DNA from: Alcaligenaceae bacterium
GTDB lineage: Bacteria; Pseudomonadota; Gammaproteobacteria; Burkholderiales; Burkholderiaceae_B
NCBI GenBank assembly: GCA_013416485.1
Contig: JACCEO010000005.1
Location: 1 to 64,000, forward strand
Direction of reading: 5' to 3'
Length of the DNA: 64,000 nucleotides
Below are positions 7,128 through 18,964 of this stretch, in pieces. Numbering within the stretch: position 1 is the first letter of the stretch; each line of letters begins with the position of its first letter. A program made the translations under genes and the position numbers. The notes beneath the pieces are model-generated. The model was not told the origin of the DNA. It saw nothing but the letters and a program-made list of their open reading frames with translations, and searched no databases.

Positions 7128-8860
7128 AACGCGTGCGCTTTTTCGATAATCCGGTGTTGAATGTATCTATGCCAGCTTGGCGTTCTAAGCTGGTACTGAT
7201 TTTTTTGATGCTGGGGTTTGCTGCGTTAGTCGTTAAAGCATTGTATTTACAGGGCCTATCCAACGAGTTTTTGCAGCGTCAGGGCGAGCGTCGCTACGAG
7301 CGGACTTTGGTTCTTCCGGCGACTCGCGGCAAGATTTTTGATCGCAGTGGTTCCGTGGTTTTGGCATCCAGTGTTCCTGTACGAGCCATTTGGGCAATTC
7401 CTGAAGACACACGTAAAGCCACTGATGCCCAATTGCAGACACTGGCGGGCTTGCTTGATATGTCACTCAAGGATGTTAAAAGCCGCCTGGTTGATGACAG
7501 CAAAACTTTTGTATACGTAAAACGTCAGGTAGACGTTGATCTGGCCGACAAAATACGGGAGCTGAAAATTCCTGGTTTCCATCAGCAAATGGAAATGCGG
7601 CGCTTTTATCCCGAGGGGGATACTGCTGCGCATATCGTAGGGTTTACGAATATCGAAGATAAAGGTATTGAAGGCGTAGAACTGGCCTTCAACGACGCCT
7701 TGTCGGGTCGTGCAGGTTCGCGCCGCGTCATCAAAGACAGACTGGGTCGAGTGATCGAAGATGTGCAGGCTGTAGTGCCACCGGTTAACGGGCAGGACTT
7801 GAAGTTGTCGTTGGATACCGGTTTGCAGTTTGATACCTACACAGCGCTTAAAAAAGCGATGGCTGACAATAACGCTAGCGCAGCGGCTGGCATAGTGCTG
7901 GATGCGCGCACAGGTGAAATACTGTCATTGGTTAATTTGCCTGCCTATGACCCTAACGACCGAGAAGACCGTAAAGGACAAGCACTACGTAATCGTGCCA
8001 TGACAGACACCTTCGAGCCTGGGTCTATCATGAAGCCGTTTACTGCGGCATTAGCACTGGACATTAATCGGATTACCCCATCGACCTTATTTGAAACCGG
8101 TAATGGGCAATATCGTTACCAAGGTTCAACCATTTCTGATGTCAGCCGCAATGGTAGTTTGAATGTGGCAGGTATTTTGCGTCGATCCAGCAATATCGGT
8201 ATGACTATGATTTCCGAGCGCCTGACGTCCCAGGAAATGTGGAATAAATTCACCGAGCTAGGTTTTGGGCGTGCTCCACAGACGAACTTCCCAGGCGTGG
8301 CTTCGGGACGTTTGCGCCCTTGGGATCGTTGGCGCCCTATAGAGCGGGCCACTATGGCTTATGGCTATGGAATGTCGGTCTCTTTACTACAAATGGCGCA
8401 TGCCTATACGGCATTTGCGCGTAATGGCGACATGGTTTCGCTGACCTTGCTTAAGCGCGAGGGTAAGCCCACGACCGTACAGGTGTATACCCCGGAAACC
8501 GCCGCGCGCATACGCGCCATGCTAGAGGCAGCTGCGGGTCCTGATGGTGCCAAGCTGGCGCAGGTTCAGGGCTATCGCGTTGCAGGTAAAAGCGGAACTG
8601 CCAGGAAAATTGTGAATGGTAAATACAGTACGTCGCAGTATCGCAGCTCGTTTGTGGGGTTTGCACCGGTCTCTGACCCGCGTGTCGTGGTCGCCGTCAT
8701 GATCGATGAGCCACGTAGTGGTGCATATTACGGCGGGCGGGTGGCAGCGCCCGTGTTCGCTAGTGTGGTCGCCAGCAGCTTGCGGCGTCTGGGAGTACAG
8801 CCAGATGAACCGTTGGAGTCGCTAGTGGCAATAGGAACCAATAGGGAATTGCAGGAATGA
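7124..8860 (+). CDS. ftsI: septal peptidoglycan transpeptidase FtsI (PBP3)
   Basis: Cross-links peptidoglycan at the division septum. A short cytoplasmic N-terminus and one membrane anchor (about 23-42) lead to the non-catalytic domain, which has the TRGKIFDRSG motif (67-76). The transpeptidase domain holds all three active-site motifs: SIMK (301-304, nucleophile S301), SSN (355-357) and KSGT (489-492). With 578 residues it is a normal class B PBP. It sits between ftsL and murE/F and overlaps both by ATGA, which suggests translational coupling. Confidence 0.97.
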   Translation: MKRVRFFDNPVLNVSMPAWRSKLVLIFLMLGFAALVVKALYLQGLSNEFLQRQGERRYERTLVLPATRGKIFDRSGSVVLASSVPVRAIWAIPEDTRKATDAQLQTLAGLLDMSLKDVKSRLVDDSKTFVYVKRQVDVDLADKIRELKIPGFHQQMEMRRFYPEGDTAAHIVGFTNIEDKGIEGVELAFNDALSGRAGSRRVIKDRLGRVIEDVQAVVPPVNGQDLKLSLDTGLQFDTYTALKKAMADNNASAAAGIVLDARTGEILSLVNLPAYDPNDREDRKGQALRNRAMTDTFEPGSIMKPFTAALALDINRITPSTLFETGNGQYRYQGSTISDVSRNGSLNVAGILRRSSNIGMTMISERLTSQEMWNKFTELGFGRAPQTNFPGVASGRLRPWDRWRPIERATMAYGYGMSVSLLQMAHAYTAFARNGDMVSLTLLKREGKPTTVQVYTPETAARIRAMLEAAAGPDGAKLAQVQGYRVAGKSGTARKIVNGKYSTSQYRSSFVGFAPVSDPRVVVAVMIDEPRSGAYYGGRVAAPVFASVVASSLRRLGVQPDEPLESLVAIGTNRELQE

Positions 8861-11652
8861 CGATACCAAAAATTATTTCCTGGCTGGAACAGTATGCCGC
8901 ACCCGGCGCAAATTTATGTCTAGATACCCGTCATTTACAGGCGGGTGATGTGTTTTTTGCCGTTACCGGGCGCAGTCGCGATGGCCGTGCCTATATTGAT
9001 CAGGCGATAGCCCTAGGGGCTGTTGCTGTGGTGGCGCATGCACAGGATGATATTGAGTCTGATGGCAGCGTAAAAGTGCCTGTGCTAGACGTTCCGGACC
9101 TAGAGGAGAAGCTAGGAGCCATTGCCAATCAGTGGTATAGCGAGCCATCTAAAGCAGTGGCCGTGGTGGCAGTAACCGGTACCAACGGAAAGACTACCTG
9201 TGTGCAATGGTTGGCAGCGGCCTTGAATGCCGATGGCGTGCCATGCGGCACCATAGGTACTTTGGGTGTTAGTTTGCCCGATGGTAGTAACTTGGGTGGC
9301 GCGTTAACGACACCCGATGTCTTGACTATGCACCGTAGTTTGGCGGCCATAAGGGATGCAGGTGCTGCTGTGGTCGCTTTAGAAGCGTCGTCTATTGGTA
9401 TTGAGCAAGGGCGATTGGATCATGTCCACATTGATGTTGCCGCCTTTACCAATTTGACCCACGACCATCTGGATTATCACCAGACTCTGGAAAGTTACAA
9501 ACAGGCTAAGTTTGCCTTATTTGCCTGGCCCCAGTTACGCACTATGGTGGTAAATAGCGACGATGCTGCAGGTCAAGAATTGGCGGCGTTGCCGACCTCA
9601 TCTGGCGTTTTGACCTACTCGTTGTCTGCTGACTCCGACGCCACGATACGTGCTCAGGACTTGCATACGGCTAGCTATGGTTTGGTCTTTACCTTGGTTA
9701 CCCCCAAGGGCGAAGCGCAGTTGTTGACGCGCCTGGTGGGCGAACATAACGCAGAAAACCTGTTACTGGTGGCCGGCGTTTTACAGTCCTTGAATTGGAC
9801 CTTATCGCGTATTGCCAGGGTGTTGGCAACCTTGCGTTCGGTCGAAGGGCGACTACAGCTTATTGAACCGTTAGAGTGTGGCAACACTAGCGCTGCACTG
9901 CCTATGGTGCTGGTGGATTATGCCCATACCCCAGATGCGTTGGAACATGCTTTGCTAACCCTGCGCGAAGTGGCGCAAACGCGTGGGGGGAAACTGTTAT
10001 GTGTTTTTGGTTGTGGCGGAGCCCGTGACCGTAGTAAACGTCCGTTAATGGGACGTATTGCTGCAGAACTTGCCGATGTCGTGGTCTTAACTGACGACAA
10101 TCCACGCGATGAAGACCCGCAAGCCATTATTGATCAAATCGTTGCCGGTATGCCTAGCGCGCCTTTAGTGCAGCGTGACCGTGCCCAAGCCATCATATCG
10201 ACCATCTGGAATGCCGGGGTTAAAGATGTGGTGTTATTGGCAGGTAAGGGCCACGAGACCTGGCAAGAGTATAAAGACCATCAGGTGGTATTTGATGATC
10301 GTGAGTGGGCTAGATTTGCTCTGGGCTGGTTGCGTGGGGCTAGTATTTCTACAGACTCCAGAACCATAGCGCCTGGGCAATGGTTTGTGGCTTTGAAGGG
10401 TGAAAACTTTGATGGCCACGCCTGGTTGGAACAGGTACGTCAGGCTGGTGCCTGTGCCGCTATTGTCGAACAGCGCGATAGCGGTGTAGCTCTACCCCAA
10501 ATAGTGGTGGGCGACACACGTTCGGCTTTGACGCGCATCAGTACTGCATGGCGTCGCCAGTTTGCTTTGCCTGTGATTGGTGTCGCGGGTAGTAATGGAA
10601 AAACCACGACGAAAGAAATGATCGCTTCTATATTGGCGGTCTGTCATGGTGAGTCGAAGCGGCTCGCTACTCAGGGCAACTTGAATAATGATCTGGGTGT
10701 GCCGCTGACCGTATTGCGTCTGTCCAGTCAGCACCGAGCGGCTGTCATAGAACTGGGTATGAATCATCCTGGAGAAATTGCCCAGTTAACCCAGATCGCA
10801 TTACCCACCGTTGGCTTGGTCAACAATGCCCAGCGTGAGCACCAAGAGTTTATGCATACGGTGGATGCCGTCGCTAGGGAAAACGGAGCTGTTATTACTG
10901 GGTTGCCTGTTGATGGCGTAGCGGTGTTTCCTGGTGATGATGTCTATACCGATTTATGGCGTGAGCTAGCAGGTGATAGGCATGTTCTGACGTTTGGTTT
11001 TGACGCCAACAGCAATGTATATGCCGATCAAATCCATGTGGAATCTACGCGTACTGCGTGTCAGCTGCATACACCAGCCGGTAGTGCCGCCTTGTCGCTG
11101 CGTGTCCCAGGGGTACACAATTTGCGTAATGCTTTAGCCGCCGCGAGTTGTGCTCTGGCTACAGGTGCGTCGTTAAGCGATATCGTTGCAGGTTTACAGG
11201 CATTCAATCCGGTAGCAGGTCGTATGCAACCCAAGCTCTTAGTCGGTGGCTATCAGTTGATAGACGATACCTATAACGCGAATCCAGACTCGGTACGCGC
11301 CGCTATCGATGTGTTGGCGAGCTTGGATGGTAAAAAAATCCTTGTCCTGGGTGATATGGGTGAAGTGGGTGAGAACGGCGACGCTATGCATACCGAAGTG
11401 GGTACGTATGCGCACGAGTGCGGTGTGGATATGTTGCTGACGCTGGGGACGGCGTCGCGCTTGGCCGCTCAGGCTCACGGTGCTGGGGCACAGTCTTACG
11501 ATCAAATCGAAGAGCTGGTTGCCTCATTGCAGGCGGCATTGCCTGCGCATGTATTGGTTAAAGGGTCGCGTAGCGCGCGCATGGAAAGGGTGGTTTCCGC
11601 CTTAGAAACGTATTTGGTTGTTCAGGAAGAAGGGGAACGCGATGCTACTTGA
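8857..11652 (+). CDS. murE-murF: bifunctional MurE/MurF ligase
   Basis: One frame of 931 residues carries two consecutive Mur ligases. MurE (about 1-491) adds meso-diaminopimelate to UDP-MurNAc-L-Ala-D-Glu; it has P-loop GTNGKTT (108-114) and DDNPR (413-417), the signature for diaminopimelate. MurF (about 494-931) adds D-Ala-D-Ala; it has GSNGKTT (578-584). The join is very tight: the end of MurE ([14 protein letters not shown]) runs almost directly into STDSR of MurF, so the first 20 or so residues of a free MurF seem to be missing. This fusion is known in Bordetella. The 3' end overlaps mraY by 11 bases. Confidence 0.96.
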   Translation: MTIPKIISWLEQYAAPGANLCLDTRHLQAGDVFFAVTGRSRDGRAYIDQAIALGAVAVVAHAQDDIESDGSVKVPVLDVPDLEEKLGAIANQWYSEPSKAVAVVAVTGTNGKTTCVQWLAAALNADGVPCGTIGTLGVSLPDGSNLGGALTTPDVLTMHRSLAAIRDAGAAVVALEASSIGIEQGRLDHVHIDVAAFTNLTHDHLDYHQTLESYKQAKFALFAWPQLRTMVVNSDDAAGQELAALPTSSGVLTYSLSADSDATIRAQDLHTASYGLVFTLVTPKGEAQLLTRLVGEHNAENLLLVAGVLQSLNWTLSRIARVLATLRSVEGRLQLIEPLECGNTSAALPMVLVDYAHTPDALEHALLTLREVAQTRGGKLLCVFGCGGARDRSKRPLMGRIAAELADVVVLTDDNPRDEDPQAIIDQIVAGMPSAPLVQRDRAQAIISTIWNAGVKDVVLLAGKGHETWQEYKDHQVVFDDREWARFALGWLRGASISTDSRTIAPGQWFVALKGENFDGHAWLEQVRQAGACAAIVEQRDSGVALPQIVVGDTRSALTRISTAWRRQFALPVIGVAGSNGKTTTKEMIASILAVCHGESKRLATQGNLNNDLGVPLTVLRLSSQHRAAVIELGMNHPGEIAQLTQIALPTVGLVNNAQREHQEFMHTVDAVARENGAVITGLPVDGVAVFPGDDVYTDLWRELAGDRHVLTFGFDANSNVYADQIHVESTRTACQLHTPAGSAALSLRVPGVHNLRNALAAASCALATGASLSDIVAGLQAFNPVAGRMQPKLLVGGYQLIDDTYNANPDSVRAAIDVLASLDGKKILVLGDMGEVGENGDAMHTEVGTYAHECGVDMLLTLGTASRLAAQAHGAGAQSYDQIEELVASLQAALPAHVLVKGSRSARMERVVSALETYLVVQEEGERDAT

Positions 11653-12814
11653 ACTGGCGCGCTGGTTAGCTGATTCGCATTTCCGCGCCTTTGGGGTGGT
11701 GGAGTACATTACATTACGTGCTGTACTGGCTTGCGGGACGGCGTTGTTGATAGGTCTAGTCGCTGGACCTGCCGTGATACGCAAACTTACCGAATTGAAA
11801 ATAGGACAGGCTGTGCGCTCTTATGGGCCAGAGTCGCATTTGCAAAAAACGGGTACTCCCACAATGGGCGGTGTCCTGATCTTAATTTCTATTGCCGTCA
11901 GTACGTTGTTGTGGGCTGACTGGACTAACCGTTTCGTTTGGGTAGTGTTGTTGGTGACCTTTGGTTTTGGCTGGATAGGCTGGGCCGACGATTATAAAAA
12001 AGTGGTGAACCGCGATCCAGAAGGCATGCCATCCAGGCAGAAGTTTTTTTGGCAGGCGTTAATCGGTATCGTTGCAGCGATTTACTTAAGCTTCGCCGTG
12101 TCTGCACCCGCAGCGGGGGAGCTCTGGCCCCTGTTCCGTGACTGGGTGCTTAGTGGCTTCACTATGCCATTGCCCACACGCGCCGACTTGATTGTTCCTT
12201 TCTTTAAATCGGTCAGTTACCCCTTAGGCGTCTTCGGCTTTGTGGCACTGACATGGCTGGTGATTGTGGGTTCTAGCAACGCAGTCAACCTGACTGATGG
12301 ATTAGACGGTTTAGCGATTATGCCTACCGTAATGGTCGGTAGTGCTTTAGGTATTTTTGCCTATGTCGTCGGACGGGTCGATTACTCCAAGTACTTATTG
12401 TTTCCCTATATACCAGGAGCTTCGGAGCTAATGGTAATATGCGCCGCCATTGCTGGCGCTGGCTTGGCATTTCTGTGGTTTAACACGTATCCGGCTCAGG
12501 TTTTTATGGGTGATGTCGGAGCTTTGGCCCTAGGTGGCGCCTTGGGCACCATTGCCGTGATTGTTCGTCAGGAAATTGTCCTGTTCATCATGGGTGGTGT
12601 TTTCGTGGTGGAAACCTTGTCGGTCATGCTGCAGGTGGTGTGGTTTAAATACACTAAAAAACGTTATGGAGAAGGGCGGCGTATCTTTCGAATGGCCCCC
12701 TTGCACCACCACTTTGAAGTGTCGGGTTGGAAAGAGACCCAAGTTGTGGTGCGGTTTTGGATTATCAGCATGATGCTGGTGTTAATTGGTTTGGCAAGTT
12801 TGAAATTACGATGA
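11642..12814 (+). CDS. mraY: phospho-MurNAc-pentapeptide translocase MraY
   Basis: Transfers phospho-MurNAc-pentapeptide to undecaprenyl phosphate, making lipid I in the inner membrane. It is a polytopic protein of 390 residues with about ten membrane segments. Catalytic motifs are visible: ADDYKK (D116, D117), [10 protein letters not shown] (216-225), [12 protein letters not shown] (D291) and LHHHFE (HHH 355-357). The ATG at 11642 is chosen because AAGAAGGGGA precedes it; the frame is open from 11618, inside murE/F. It ends in an ATGA overlap with murD. Confidence 0.96.
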   Translation: MLLELARWLADSHFRAFGVVEYITLRAVLACGTALLIGLVAGPAVIRKLTELKIGQAVRSYGPESHLQKTGTPTMGGVLILISIAVSTLLWADWTNRFVWVVLLVTFGFGWIGWADDYKKVVNRDPEGMPSRQKFFWQALIGIVAAIYLSFAVSAPAAGELWPLFRDWVLSGFTMPLPTRADLIVPFFKSVSYPLGVFGFVALTWLVIVGSSNAVNLTDGLDGLAIMPTVMVGSALGIFAYVVGRVDYSKYLLFPYIPGASELMVICAAIAGAGLAFLWFNTYPAQVFMGDVGALALGGALGTIAVIVRQEIVLFIMGGVFVVETLSVMLQVVWFKYTKKRYGEGRRIFRMAPLHHHFEVSGWKETQVVVRFWIISMMLVLIGLASLKLR

Positions 12815-14340
12815 CTGTATATAGCTTTCCTTCCTTGCGTACTGACGGTCAGACCCTGATATTGGGTCTGGGCGAGACCGGCCTTGCGTCGGCGTTATGG
12901 TGTGCGCAACATGGTGCTGCTTTACGGGTAGTTGATACCCGTGCAGCGCCTGGGGGGCTGGCTGCTTTACAGGCAGAGTTGGATCCGACCAAGGTGAATT
13001 ACCGTTTGGGGCCCGATGCCTTGACGCCGGATGCCTTAGTCGACGTGCACACCATAGTGATTAGTCCTGGTTTATCGCCAGAGCAACAGCCTGTACAAGG
13101 TTTTTTGCAGCAAGCACTCGCTGCAGGTATTGAGGTTATTGGTGAAATCGAGCTTTTTGCTCGTGCGCTAGCTGATATGGCAGACGCGGGTTATAGGCCG
13201 CAGTTGGCCGCTATTACCGGCACCAATGGCAAAACCACCGTTACTGCCATGCTGCGACAGCTGATACAAGCATCAGGACGTACGGCAACGGCTGCAGGCA
13301 ATATCAGCCCAGCAGCACTAAGCGCGTTGCGATTGGCCTTGCAAGATCAGCAATTGCCTGATGTCTGGGTAGTGGAGCTGTCCAGCTTTCAGTTGATGAC
13401 AACATTTAGCTTAAAACCAGATGCCGCCGTTGTTCTGAACCTGACTCAAGACCATCTGGATTGGCACGGTTCCTTCCAGGCCTATGCCGCCGCCAAAGCT
13501 CGTTTGTTAGAAATGGCCGATGTTGCCGTGGTGAATCGTGACGATGCCGCGGTGTTGGCGATGGTGGCTGGACTAGAAAGCACACAGGTACGCAGTTTTG
13601 GTCAGGATCAACCTTATTTTGAAGGTGATTTGGGCTTGGATAGCAGCCAGGATATGGTGTGGTTGCTGGCGGCAGAAGCCGTGGATTTCGATGTGCCCGA
13701 GGCTCCGCGTAAACGGGCTAAGTCTTTGGAGCTGGCCACTCGTCAGGCTGGACGACGTAGTCGTTTGATGCCGGCCGATGTGCTGCGTGTACGTGGTAGA
13801 CACAATGTGTTGAATGCCTTGGCAGCATTAACGTTGGGGCGTGTTTTACATTTAGGTTGGGCAAGTATGTTGCCTGCTATGCGCGATTATGCTGGTGAAG
13901 CGCATCGTACAGAGTTTGTCCGTTCTATTGCGGGTGTGGATTTTGTCAATGACAGCAAGGGCACCAATGTAGGCGCAACAGTAGCTGCGTTGCAAGGTGC
14001 CGAGCAACCGGTGGTACTGATTGCAGGCGGCTTGGCCAAGGGTCAGGACTTTAGTTCCTTGGCATTGGCTGTGCATGCGCATGCGCGTGCCGTGGTGTTG
14101 ATTGGACAGGACGCGGCGGTGCTGGCGACTGCACTAGAAAATGGCCAGATACCCGTGCTGCGGGCAACTACCTTGGGCAATGCCGTAGAGCAGGCTTTCG
14201 CACAAGCCTGCCCTGGTGACATGGTGTTATTGTCGCCCGCCTGCGCCAGCATGGACATGTTCGATAGCTATGTGCATCGTGGTGTGTGTTTTGTGGACGA
14301 GGTGCAAGAGCTGGCCTTGAATCGTGGGGAGGTCGCATGA
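12811..14340 (+). CDS. murD: UDP-N-acetylmuramoyl-L-alanine--D-glutamate ligase MurD
   Basis: Adds D-glutamate to UDP-MurNAc-L-Ala in the cytoplasm. The Rossmann-like N-terminal domain opens with [10 protein letters not shown] (16-25). The P-loop GTNGKTT is at 137-143, and the ATPase domain continues with [13 protein letters not shown]-terminal stretch with [16 protein letters not shown] is typical of MurD. At 509 residues it is about 70 longer than the E. coli enzyme; part of the excess is a charged insert around 285-325, seen also in other Burkholderiales. The start at 12811 overlaps the mraY stop. Confidence 0.96.
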   Translation: MTVYSFPSLRTDGQTLILGLGETGLASALWCAQHGAALRVVDTRAAPGGLAALQAELDPTKVNYRLGPDALTPDALVDVHTIVISPGLSPEQQPVQGFLQQALAAGIEVIGEIELFARALADMADAGYRPQLAAITGTNGKTTVTAMLRQLIQASGRTATAAGNISPAALSALRLALQDQQLPDVWVVELSSFQLMTTFSLKPDAAVVLNLTQDHLDWHGSFQAYAAAKARLLEMADVAVVNRDDAAVLAMVAGLESTQVRSFGQDQPYFEGDLGLDSSQDMVWLLAAEAVDFDVPEAPRKRAKSLELATRQAGRRSRLMPADVLRVRGRHNVLNALAALTLGRVLHLGWASMLPAMRDYAGEAHRTEFVRSIAGVDFVNDSKGTNVGATVAALQGAEQPVVLIAGGLAKGQDFSSLALAVHAHARAVVLIGQDAAVLATALENGQIPVLRATTLGNAVEQAFAQACPGDMVLLSPACASMDMFDSYVHRGVCFVDEVQELALNRGEVA

Positions 14341-15530
14341 GTCGTTTTGCAGAGCTGACCTCAGGAGTCAACGCCGTGCGTCCAGGCCGGACCACCATGC
14401 CCAGTATTGATGTTTTTCTGTTGGTGGCCGTCGCCTTTTTAGTGTTGTTTGGCTTGTTGATGGTGTATTCGGCTTCGATCGCTTTGGCTGATGGCCCGCG
14501 TTACGAAAACTATGGCCGATATTATTTTGTCATTCGTCACGGGATATTTATCGTAGTGGGTGTGCTGGCCGCTTTATTTGCCGGCAGTATTCCTATGAAG
14601 GTTTGGCAAAAAGCGGCGATACCTTTGTTCTTGCTGTGCCTGCTGTTATTGCTGGTGGTGCTCGTGCCAGGCATAGGTCGTGAGGTCAATGGTGCACGTC
14701 GTTGGTTGCCTTTAGGGCCGATTAATTTCCAACCGTCTGAACTCATGAAGGTCGCTATGTTGTTGTATGCCGCGGATTACACCGTACGCAAACAGGAATA
14801 CATGCAGAGTTTTGTGCGTGGCTTTTTACCTATGGCATTTATGCTGGTCTTTGTAGGCCTGATCTTGCTGATGGAGCCGGACTTGGGCGCCTTCATGGTG
14901 ATAGTAGCCATCGCCGTGGGCATATTGTTTATAGGCGGCATTAATGGCAAGTTGTTCTCTGTGCTGTTATCGGCGTTACTGGGGGCATTTTTATTACTGA
15001 TCTGGTTGTCTCCCTGGCGCCGTGAACGCTTGTTTGTGTATTTAGATCCTTGGAACCCAGAGAACACTTATGGCAGCGCCTACCAGCTATCGCATTCGCT
15101 GATCGCGTTGGGGCGTGGTGAGTGGTTTGGAGTGGGGCTAGGCGCTAGTATAGAAAAACTGCATTACCTGCCAGAAGCACATACCGACTTTATTGTTGCT
15201 GTGATTGGCGAAGAACTAGGATTTATCGGCTTGATGGGCCTGTTAGGTCTGTTCGCTTTTATTATCTGGCGTGGCTTTGAAGCGGGTCGTCAGGCGATAG
15301 CGATGGAACGCATTTTTAACGGCCTAGTGGCTCAGGGTGTCGCCTTGTGGTTTGGTGTTCAGGTGTTCATCAACGTTGGTGTATGCATAGGTTTACTGCC
15401 TACAAAAGGCTTGACGTTGCCTATGGTTAGCTATGGCGGTACCGGTATCGTGATGAATCTGGTGGCAGTGGCCTTGCTGTTACGTGTCGATCATGAAAAT
15501 CGTAATTTAATGCGGGGTAAGCGCACATGA
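14337..15530 (+). CDS. ftsW: septal peptidoglycan glycosyltransferase FtsW
   Basis: A SEDS-family polymerase that builds septal glycan strands from lipid II in partnership with FtsI. It has 397 residues and about ten membrane segments. Conserved SEDS features include [22 protein letters not shown] split across loop and helix, [12 protein letters not shown], and [16 protein letters not shown] near the C-terminus. The ATG at 14337 overlaps the murD stop as ATGA; an upstream frame to 14286 lies inside murD. The downstream overlap with murG is also ATGA. Confidence 0.96.
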   Translation: MSRFAELTSGVNAVRPGRTTMPSIDVFLLVAVAFLVLFGLLMVYSASIALADGPRYENYGRYYFVIRHGIFIVVGVLAALFAGSIPMKVWQKAAIPLFLLCLLLLLVVLVPGIGREVNGARRWLPLGPINFQPSELMKVAMLLYAADYTVRKQEYMQSFVRGFLPMAFMLVFVGLILLMEPDLGAFMVIVAIAVGILFIGGINGKLFSVLLSALLGAFLLLIWLSPWRRERLFVYLDPWNPENTYGSAYQLSHSLIALGRGEWFGVGLGASIEKLHYLPEAHTDFIVAVIGEELGFIGLMGLLGLFAFIIWRGFEAGRQAIAMERIFNGLVAQGVALWFGVQVFINVGVCIGLLPTKGLTLPMVSYGGTGIVMNLVAVALLLRVDHENRNLMRGKRT

Positions 15531-16606
15531 ATAAGCATGCCCCCACATTATTAGTCATGGCTGGCGGCACGGGCGGGCATATTATGCCTGGCCTAGCAGT
15601 GGCACGTGAAATGCAGTCACGTGGCTGGAACGTGGTGTGGTTAGGTGATCCTGATCGCATGGAAGGCCGCTTGGTACCAGCCCAAGGCATAACGCTATTG
15701 CCTTTGCGTTTTTCTGGTCTGCGTGGCAAAGGTGTGCTGGCATTATTGAAACTACCCTTTACCTTAAGCAGCGCCTTATGGCAGGCACGTCAAGTATTAC
15801 GTAGTCAGGCACCGGATGTCATTTTAGGGATGGGGGGCTATGTGGCCTTCCCCGGTGGGGTCATGGCGAAATTGGCAGGGATTCCGCTAGTTATCCACGA
15901 GCAAAATGCAGTGGCTGGAACGGCAAATCGCTGGTTGGCACGTATGGCAGCCAAGGTCTTGGTGGGTTTTCCTGGTGCGCTACCTGGTGCACTCATGGTG
16001 GGGAATCCTGTGCGCCAAGAAATGCTGCAGCTAGCGCCGACAGCAGAACGCTACGAACAGCGTGATGGACCTTTGCGGGTTCTTGTGGTGGGTGGCAGCT
16101 TAGGGGCTGCAATATTAAATCGTGTGGTGCCCAAGGCGATGGGACTGCTGCCTACAGAGCAACGTCCTTTGATACGTCATCAAGCGGGTGAACAACATCT
16201 GGCTGACTTACAAACGGCTTATGCCCAAGCGGGTGTACAGGCCGAATGCCATGCCTTTATTGATGACATGGCTCAGGCACTGGCTTGGGCTGATGTCTTG
16301 GTCTGCAGGGCAGGAGCTATGACGGTTGCCGAAGTTGCTGCCGTCGGTGTCGCTGCTTTGTTTGTACCCTTGCCGCATGCCATAGATGATCACCAGACCG
16401 CCAATGCCCGCTACTTAAGTGACTGTGACGGTGCGTGGTTATGTAAACAAAGTGAGCTGACGCCCGAGTGGTTGGCGCGTTGGCTGGGTGAACTCAATCG
16501 TAGCCAATTAGCTGGGGCTGCCAGTCATGCCCGTCAGCACGCTGCGTTGCACGCAACCCAACATATTGCTGATGCTTGCGAGCAATCAGCCAGGAGAGTG
16601 CCATGA
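15527..16606 (+). CDS. murG: UDP-GlcNAc:lipid I GlcNAc transferase MurG
   Basis: Adds GlcNAc to lipid I to form lipid II on the cytoplasmic face of the inner membrane. The 359 residues form a two-domain GT-B fold: the N-terminal glycine loop [14 protein letters not shown], then GGYVAFPGG and [10 protein letters not shown], and in the C-terminal domain VVGGSLGA, the donor-binding [15 protein letters not shown] and [12 protein letters not shown]. In Bordetella MurG is reported to scaffold the cytoplasmic Mur enzymes. It overlaps ftsW and murC by ATGA. Confidence 0.96.
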   Translation: MNKHAPTLLVMAGGTGGHIMPGLAVAREMQSRGWNVVWLGDPDRMEGRLVPAQGITLLPLRFSGLRGKGVLALLKLPFTLSSALWQARQVLRSQAPDVILGMGGYVAFPGGVMAKLAGIPLVIHEQNAVAGTANRWLARMAAKVLVGFPGALPGALMVGNPVRQEMLQLAPTAERYEQRDGPLRVLVVGGSLGAAILNRVVPKAMGLLPTEQRPLIRHQAGEQHLADLQTAYAQAGVQAECHAFIDDMAQALAWADVLVCRAGAMTVAEVAAVGVAALFVPLPHAIDDHQTANARYLSDCDGAWLCKQSELTPEWLARWLGELNRSQLAGAASHARQHAALHATQHIADACEQSARRVP

Positions 16607-18009
16607 AGCACCGCATACAAAGCATACATTTCGTCGGTATCGGCGGCTCTGGCATGAGCGGCATCGCCGAGGTTCTGCTGAACCTGGGCTATTCCATCAG
16701 TGGGTCAGACTTGCAGGCATCAGCGGTCACGCGTCGCCTGGAAGATTTAGGGGCTCGTATAACCATTGGCCACCATGCTGACAACGTCAAGGGTGTAGGT
16801 GCCATCGTCACTTCTACAGCGGTATCCGCTGACAACCCCGAAGTCCTGGCCGCTCGTGCCGCACGCGTGCCTGTGGTGCCACGTGCCTTGATGCTGGCTG
16901 AACTGATGCGTTTGAAGCGTGGTATCGCTGTTGCCGGTACGCATGGCAAAACCACGACTACCAGTTTAGTGGCCAGCATATTGGCCGGGGGTGGTTTGGA
17001 TCCTACCTTTGTGATTGGTGGGCGTTTGAATTCTGCAGGTGCCAATGCGCGTCTGGGGCAGGGCGACTTCATTGTGGTCGAGGCGGATGAGTCTGATGCT
17101 TCATTTTTGAATTTACTGCCCGTAATGGCCATCATTACCAACATCGATGTAGACCATATGGAAACCTATGGGCATGATCTGGCGCGTCTGAAAAGCGCAT
17201 TCATTGAGTTTACTCAACGACTGCCTTTTTATGGCAGTGCTGTACTGTGCAATGACGATCCCAATGTGCGCGAGATCATCCCTTTTGTGTCTCGTCCTGT
17301 GACCACCTATGGCATAGAAACAGCGGCTCAGGTACGCGCAGTTAATGTGCGTGCTATTGGTACAGACATGCATTTTGACGTGCAGCGTCAGGGCGCTACT
17401 GGCAGTTTGCCAGAACTGTCCATTACTTTAAACCTGCCAGGTCATCACAACGTTCTTAATGCGTTGGCCGCAATTGCCGTTGCCACCGAACTGGGTGTAT
17501 CCGATACAAATATTGCGGCGGCACTGGGTAACTTCCGAGGGGTTGGTCGGCGCTTTACTCTGGTAGGTGACTTTCAGATTCAGGCTCGTAATGGCGGCGG
17601 TATGTTTACCTTGGTGGACGATTATGGCCATCATCCAGTAGAAATGGCGGCCACGCTGGCAGCGGCGCGTGGCGCTTGGCCTGACAGGCGTATTGTTTTG
17701 GCCTTTCAGCCACATAGGTACACACGTACACGTGACTGTTTTGAAGACTTTGTACGGGTGTTGGGCATGGCCGATGCCGTGCTTTTGACCGATGTGTATG
17801 CCGCTGGTGAGCAACCCTTGGTGGCGGCCGATGGTCGTGCTTTGGCACGCGCATTGCGAGTCGCGGGACGTATTGAACCGGTGTTTACCGAAGATGTTGC
17901 AGACCTACCCCAGGCAATACATGATTTTGTCCGTGATGGCGACGTCGTGATTGTGATGGGGGCAGGTTCTATCAGCAGAGTTCCCGCCCAATTAGGAGAA
18001 ATGGCATGA
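16603..18009 (+). CDS. murC: UDP-N-acetylmuramate--L-alanine ligase MurC
   Basis: Adds L-alanine to UDP-MurNAc, the first peptide step of cell-wall precursor synthesis. The 468-residue protein has the N-terminal UDP-binding motif [14 protein letters not shown], the P-loop [20 protein letters not shown], and [13 protein letters not shown] in the C-terminal domain. The start at 16603 follows AGGAGAG and overlaps the murG stop; the frame is open from 16576 inside murG. It is coupled to ddl by ATGA. Confidence 0.96.
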   Translation: MKHRIQSIHFVGIGGSGMSGIAEVLLNLGYSISGSDLQASAVTRRLEDLGARITIGHHADNVKGVGAIVTSTAVSADNPEVLAARAARVPVVPRALMLAELMRLKRGIAVAGTHGKTTTTSLVASILAGGGLDPTFVIGGRLNSAGANARLGQGDFIVVEADESDASFLNLLPVMAIITNIDVDHMETYGHDLARLKSAFIEFTQRLPFYGSAVLCNDDPNVREIIPFVSRPVTTYGIETAAQVRAVNVRAIGTDMHFDVQRQGATGSLPELSITLNLPGHHNVLNALAAIAVATELGVSDTNIAAALGNFRGVGRRFTLVGDFQIQARNGGGMFTLVDDYGHHPVEMAATLAAARGAWPDRRIVLAFQPHRYTRTRDCFEDFVRVLGMADAVLLTDVYAAGEQPLVAADGRALARALRVAGRIEPVFTEDVADLPQAIHDFVRDGDVVIVMGAGSISRVPAQLGEMA

Positions 18010-18962
18010 GTAAAAACTTCGGACGGGTAGGCGTGTTGTATGGCGGTCTTTCCGCTGAGCGCGAGGTTTCCTTGATGTCTGGGCAAGGCGTATACGACGC
18101 GTTGCTTAGCCAGGGTGTGGATGTTCATTTATTCGATACTGGTACACGGACATTGGCTGAGCTTGCTCAGCAAGGTTTCGATCGTGTGTTTATCGCCTTG
18201 CATGGCCGTTATGGCGAGGACGGCACACTTCAAGGTGCGCTAGAGCTGCTGCAGATCCCATATACGGGTAGCGGTGTCATGGCATCTAGCCTAGCGATGG
18301 ACAAAGTTATGACTAAGCAGGTGTGGCTGTATAAGCAGTTACCTACACCTGACTACGCTGTGCTGACGCCAGATACGGACTTGAAGGCTGTGGCTGCCAA
18401 GCTAGGGTTGCCCATGATATTAAAACCGCCGCACGAAGGGTCTACCCTAGGGGTAACCAAGGTAGAGCGCCTGGAAGACTTAGAACAAGCGTATACGCTG
18501 GCGGCAAAGTATGACACCGATGTGTTGGCTGAACAGTTTATTGCTGGTCGTGAGTTAACCGTACCTGTGTTGGGTAAGGATAAAACAGTGCGCGCCTTGC
18601 CTGTTATCGAAATTATCGCACCCGACGGTAACTATGACTACGAGCATAAATATATTTCCGATGCGACGCAGTATATTTGCCCCGCCGAACTAGACCCCGC
18701 ACTTACCGCTAGGCTGCAGCAGTTGGCTGAGCAGTCTTATGTGGCCGTAGGGTGTGAAGGCTGGGCTAGGGCTGACTTTATGTTGGATGCAGAGGGTCAG
18801 CCGTGGTTGCTGGAAATTAACACCTCGCCGGGCATGACTAGTCATTCATTGGTGCCCATGAGCGCCGCTGCAGTCGGTATGAGCTATGCGCAATTGTGTA
18901 TGACCATACTGGCTGAAGCATCGTGCAAAGTACAGACACCGCCTAAGCGCGCCGGAGACTAA
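18006..18962 (+). CDS. ddl: D-alanine--D-alanine ligase
   Basis: Joins two D-alanines to make the dipeptide used by MurF. The 318 residues form an ATP-grasp enzyme of DdlB length. Key segments are [17 protein letters not shown] at the N-terminus, [14 protein letters not shown], the ATP-binding [12 protein letters not shown], and [17 protein letters not shown] at the metal site. It is placed between murC and ftsQ, as in most Proteobacteria. It starts within the murC stop (ATGA) and is followed after two bases by ftsQ. Confidence 0.95.
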   Translation: MSKNFGRVGVLYGGLSAEREVSLMSGQGVYDALLSQGVDVHLFDTGTRTLAELAQQGFDRVFIALHGRYGEDGTLQGALELLQIPYTGSGVMASSLAMDKVMTKQVWLYKQLPTPDYAVLTPDTDLKAVAAKLGLPMILKPPHEGSTLGVTKVERLEDLEQAYTLAAKYDTDVLAEQFIAGRELTVPVLGKDKTVRALPVIEIIAPDGNYDYEHKYISDATQYICPAELDPALTARLQQLAEQSYVAVGCEGWARADFMLDAEGQPWLLEINTSPGMTSHSLVPMSAAAVGMSYAQLCMTILAEASCKVQTPPKRAGD

Positions 18963-18964
18963 AA

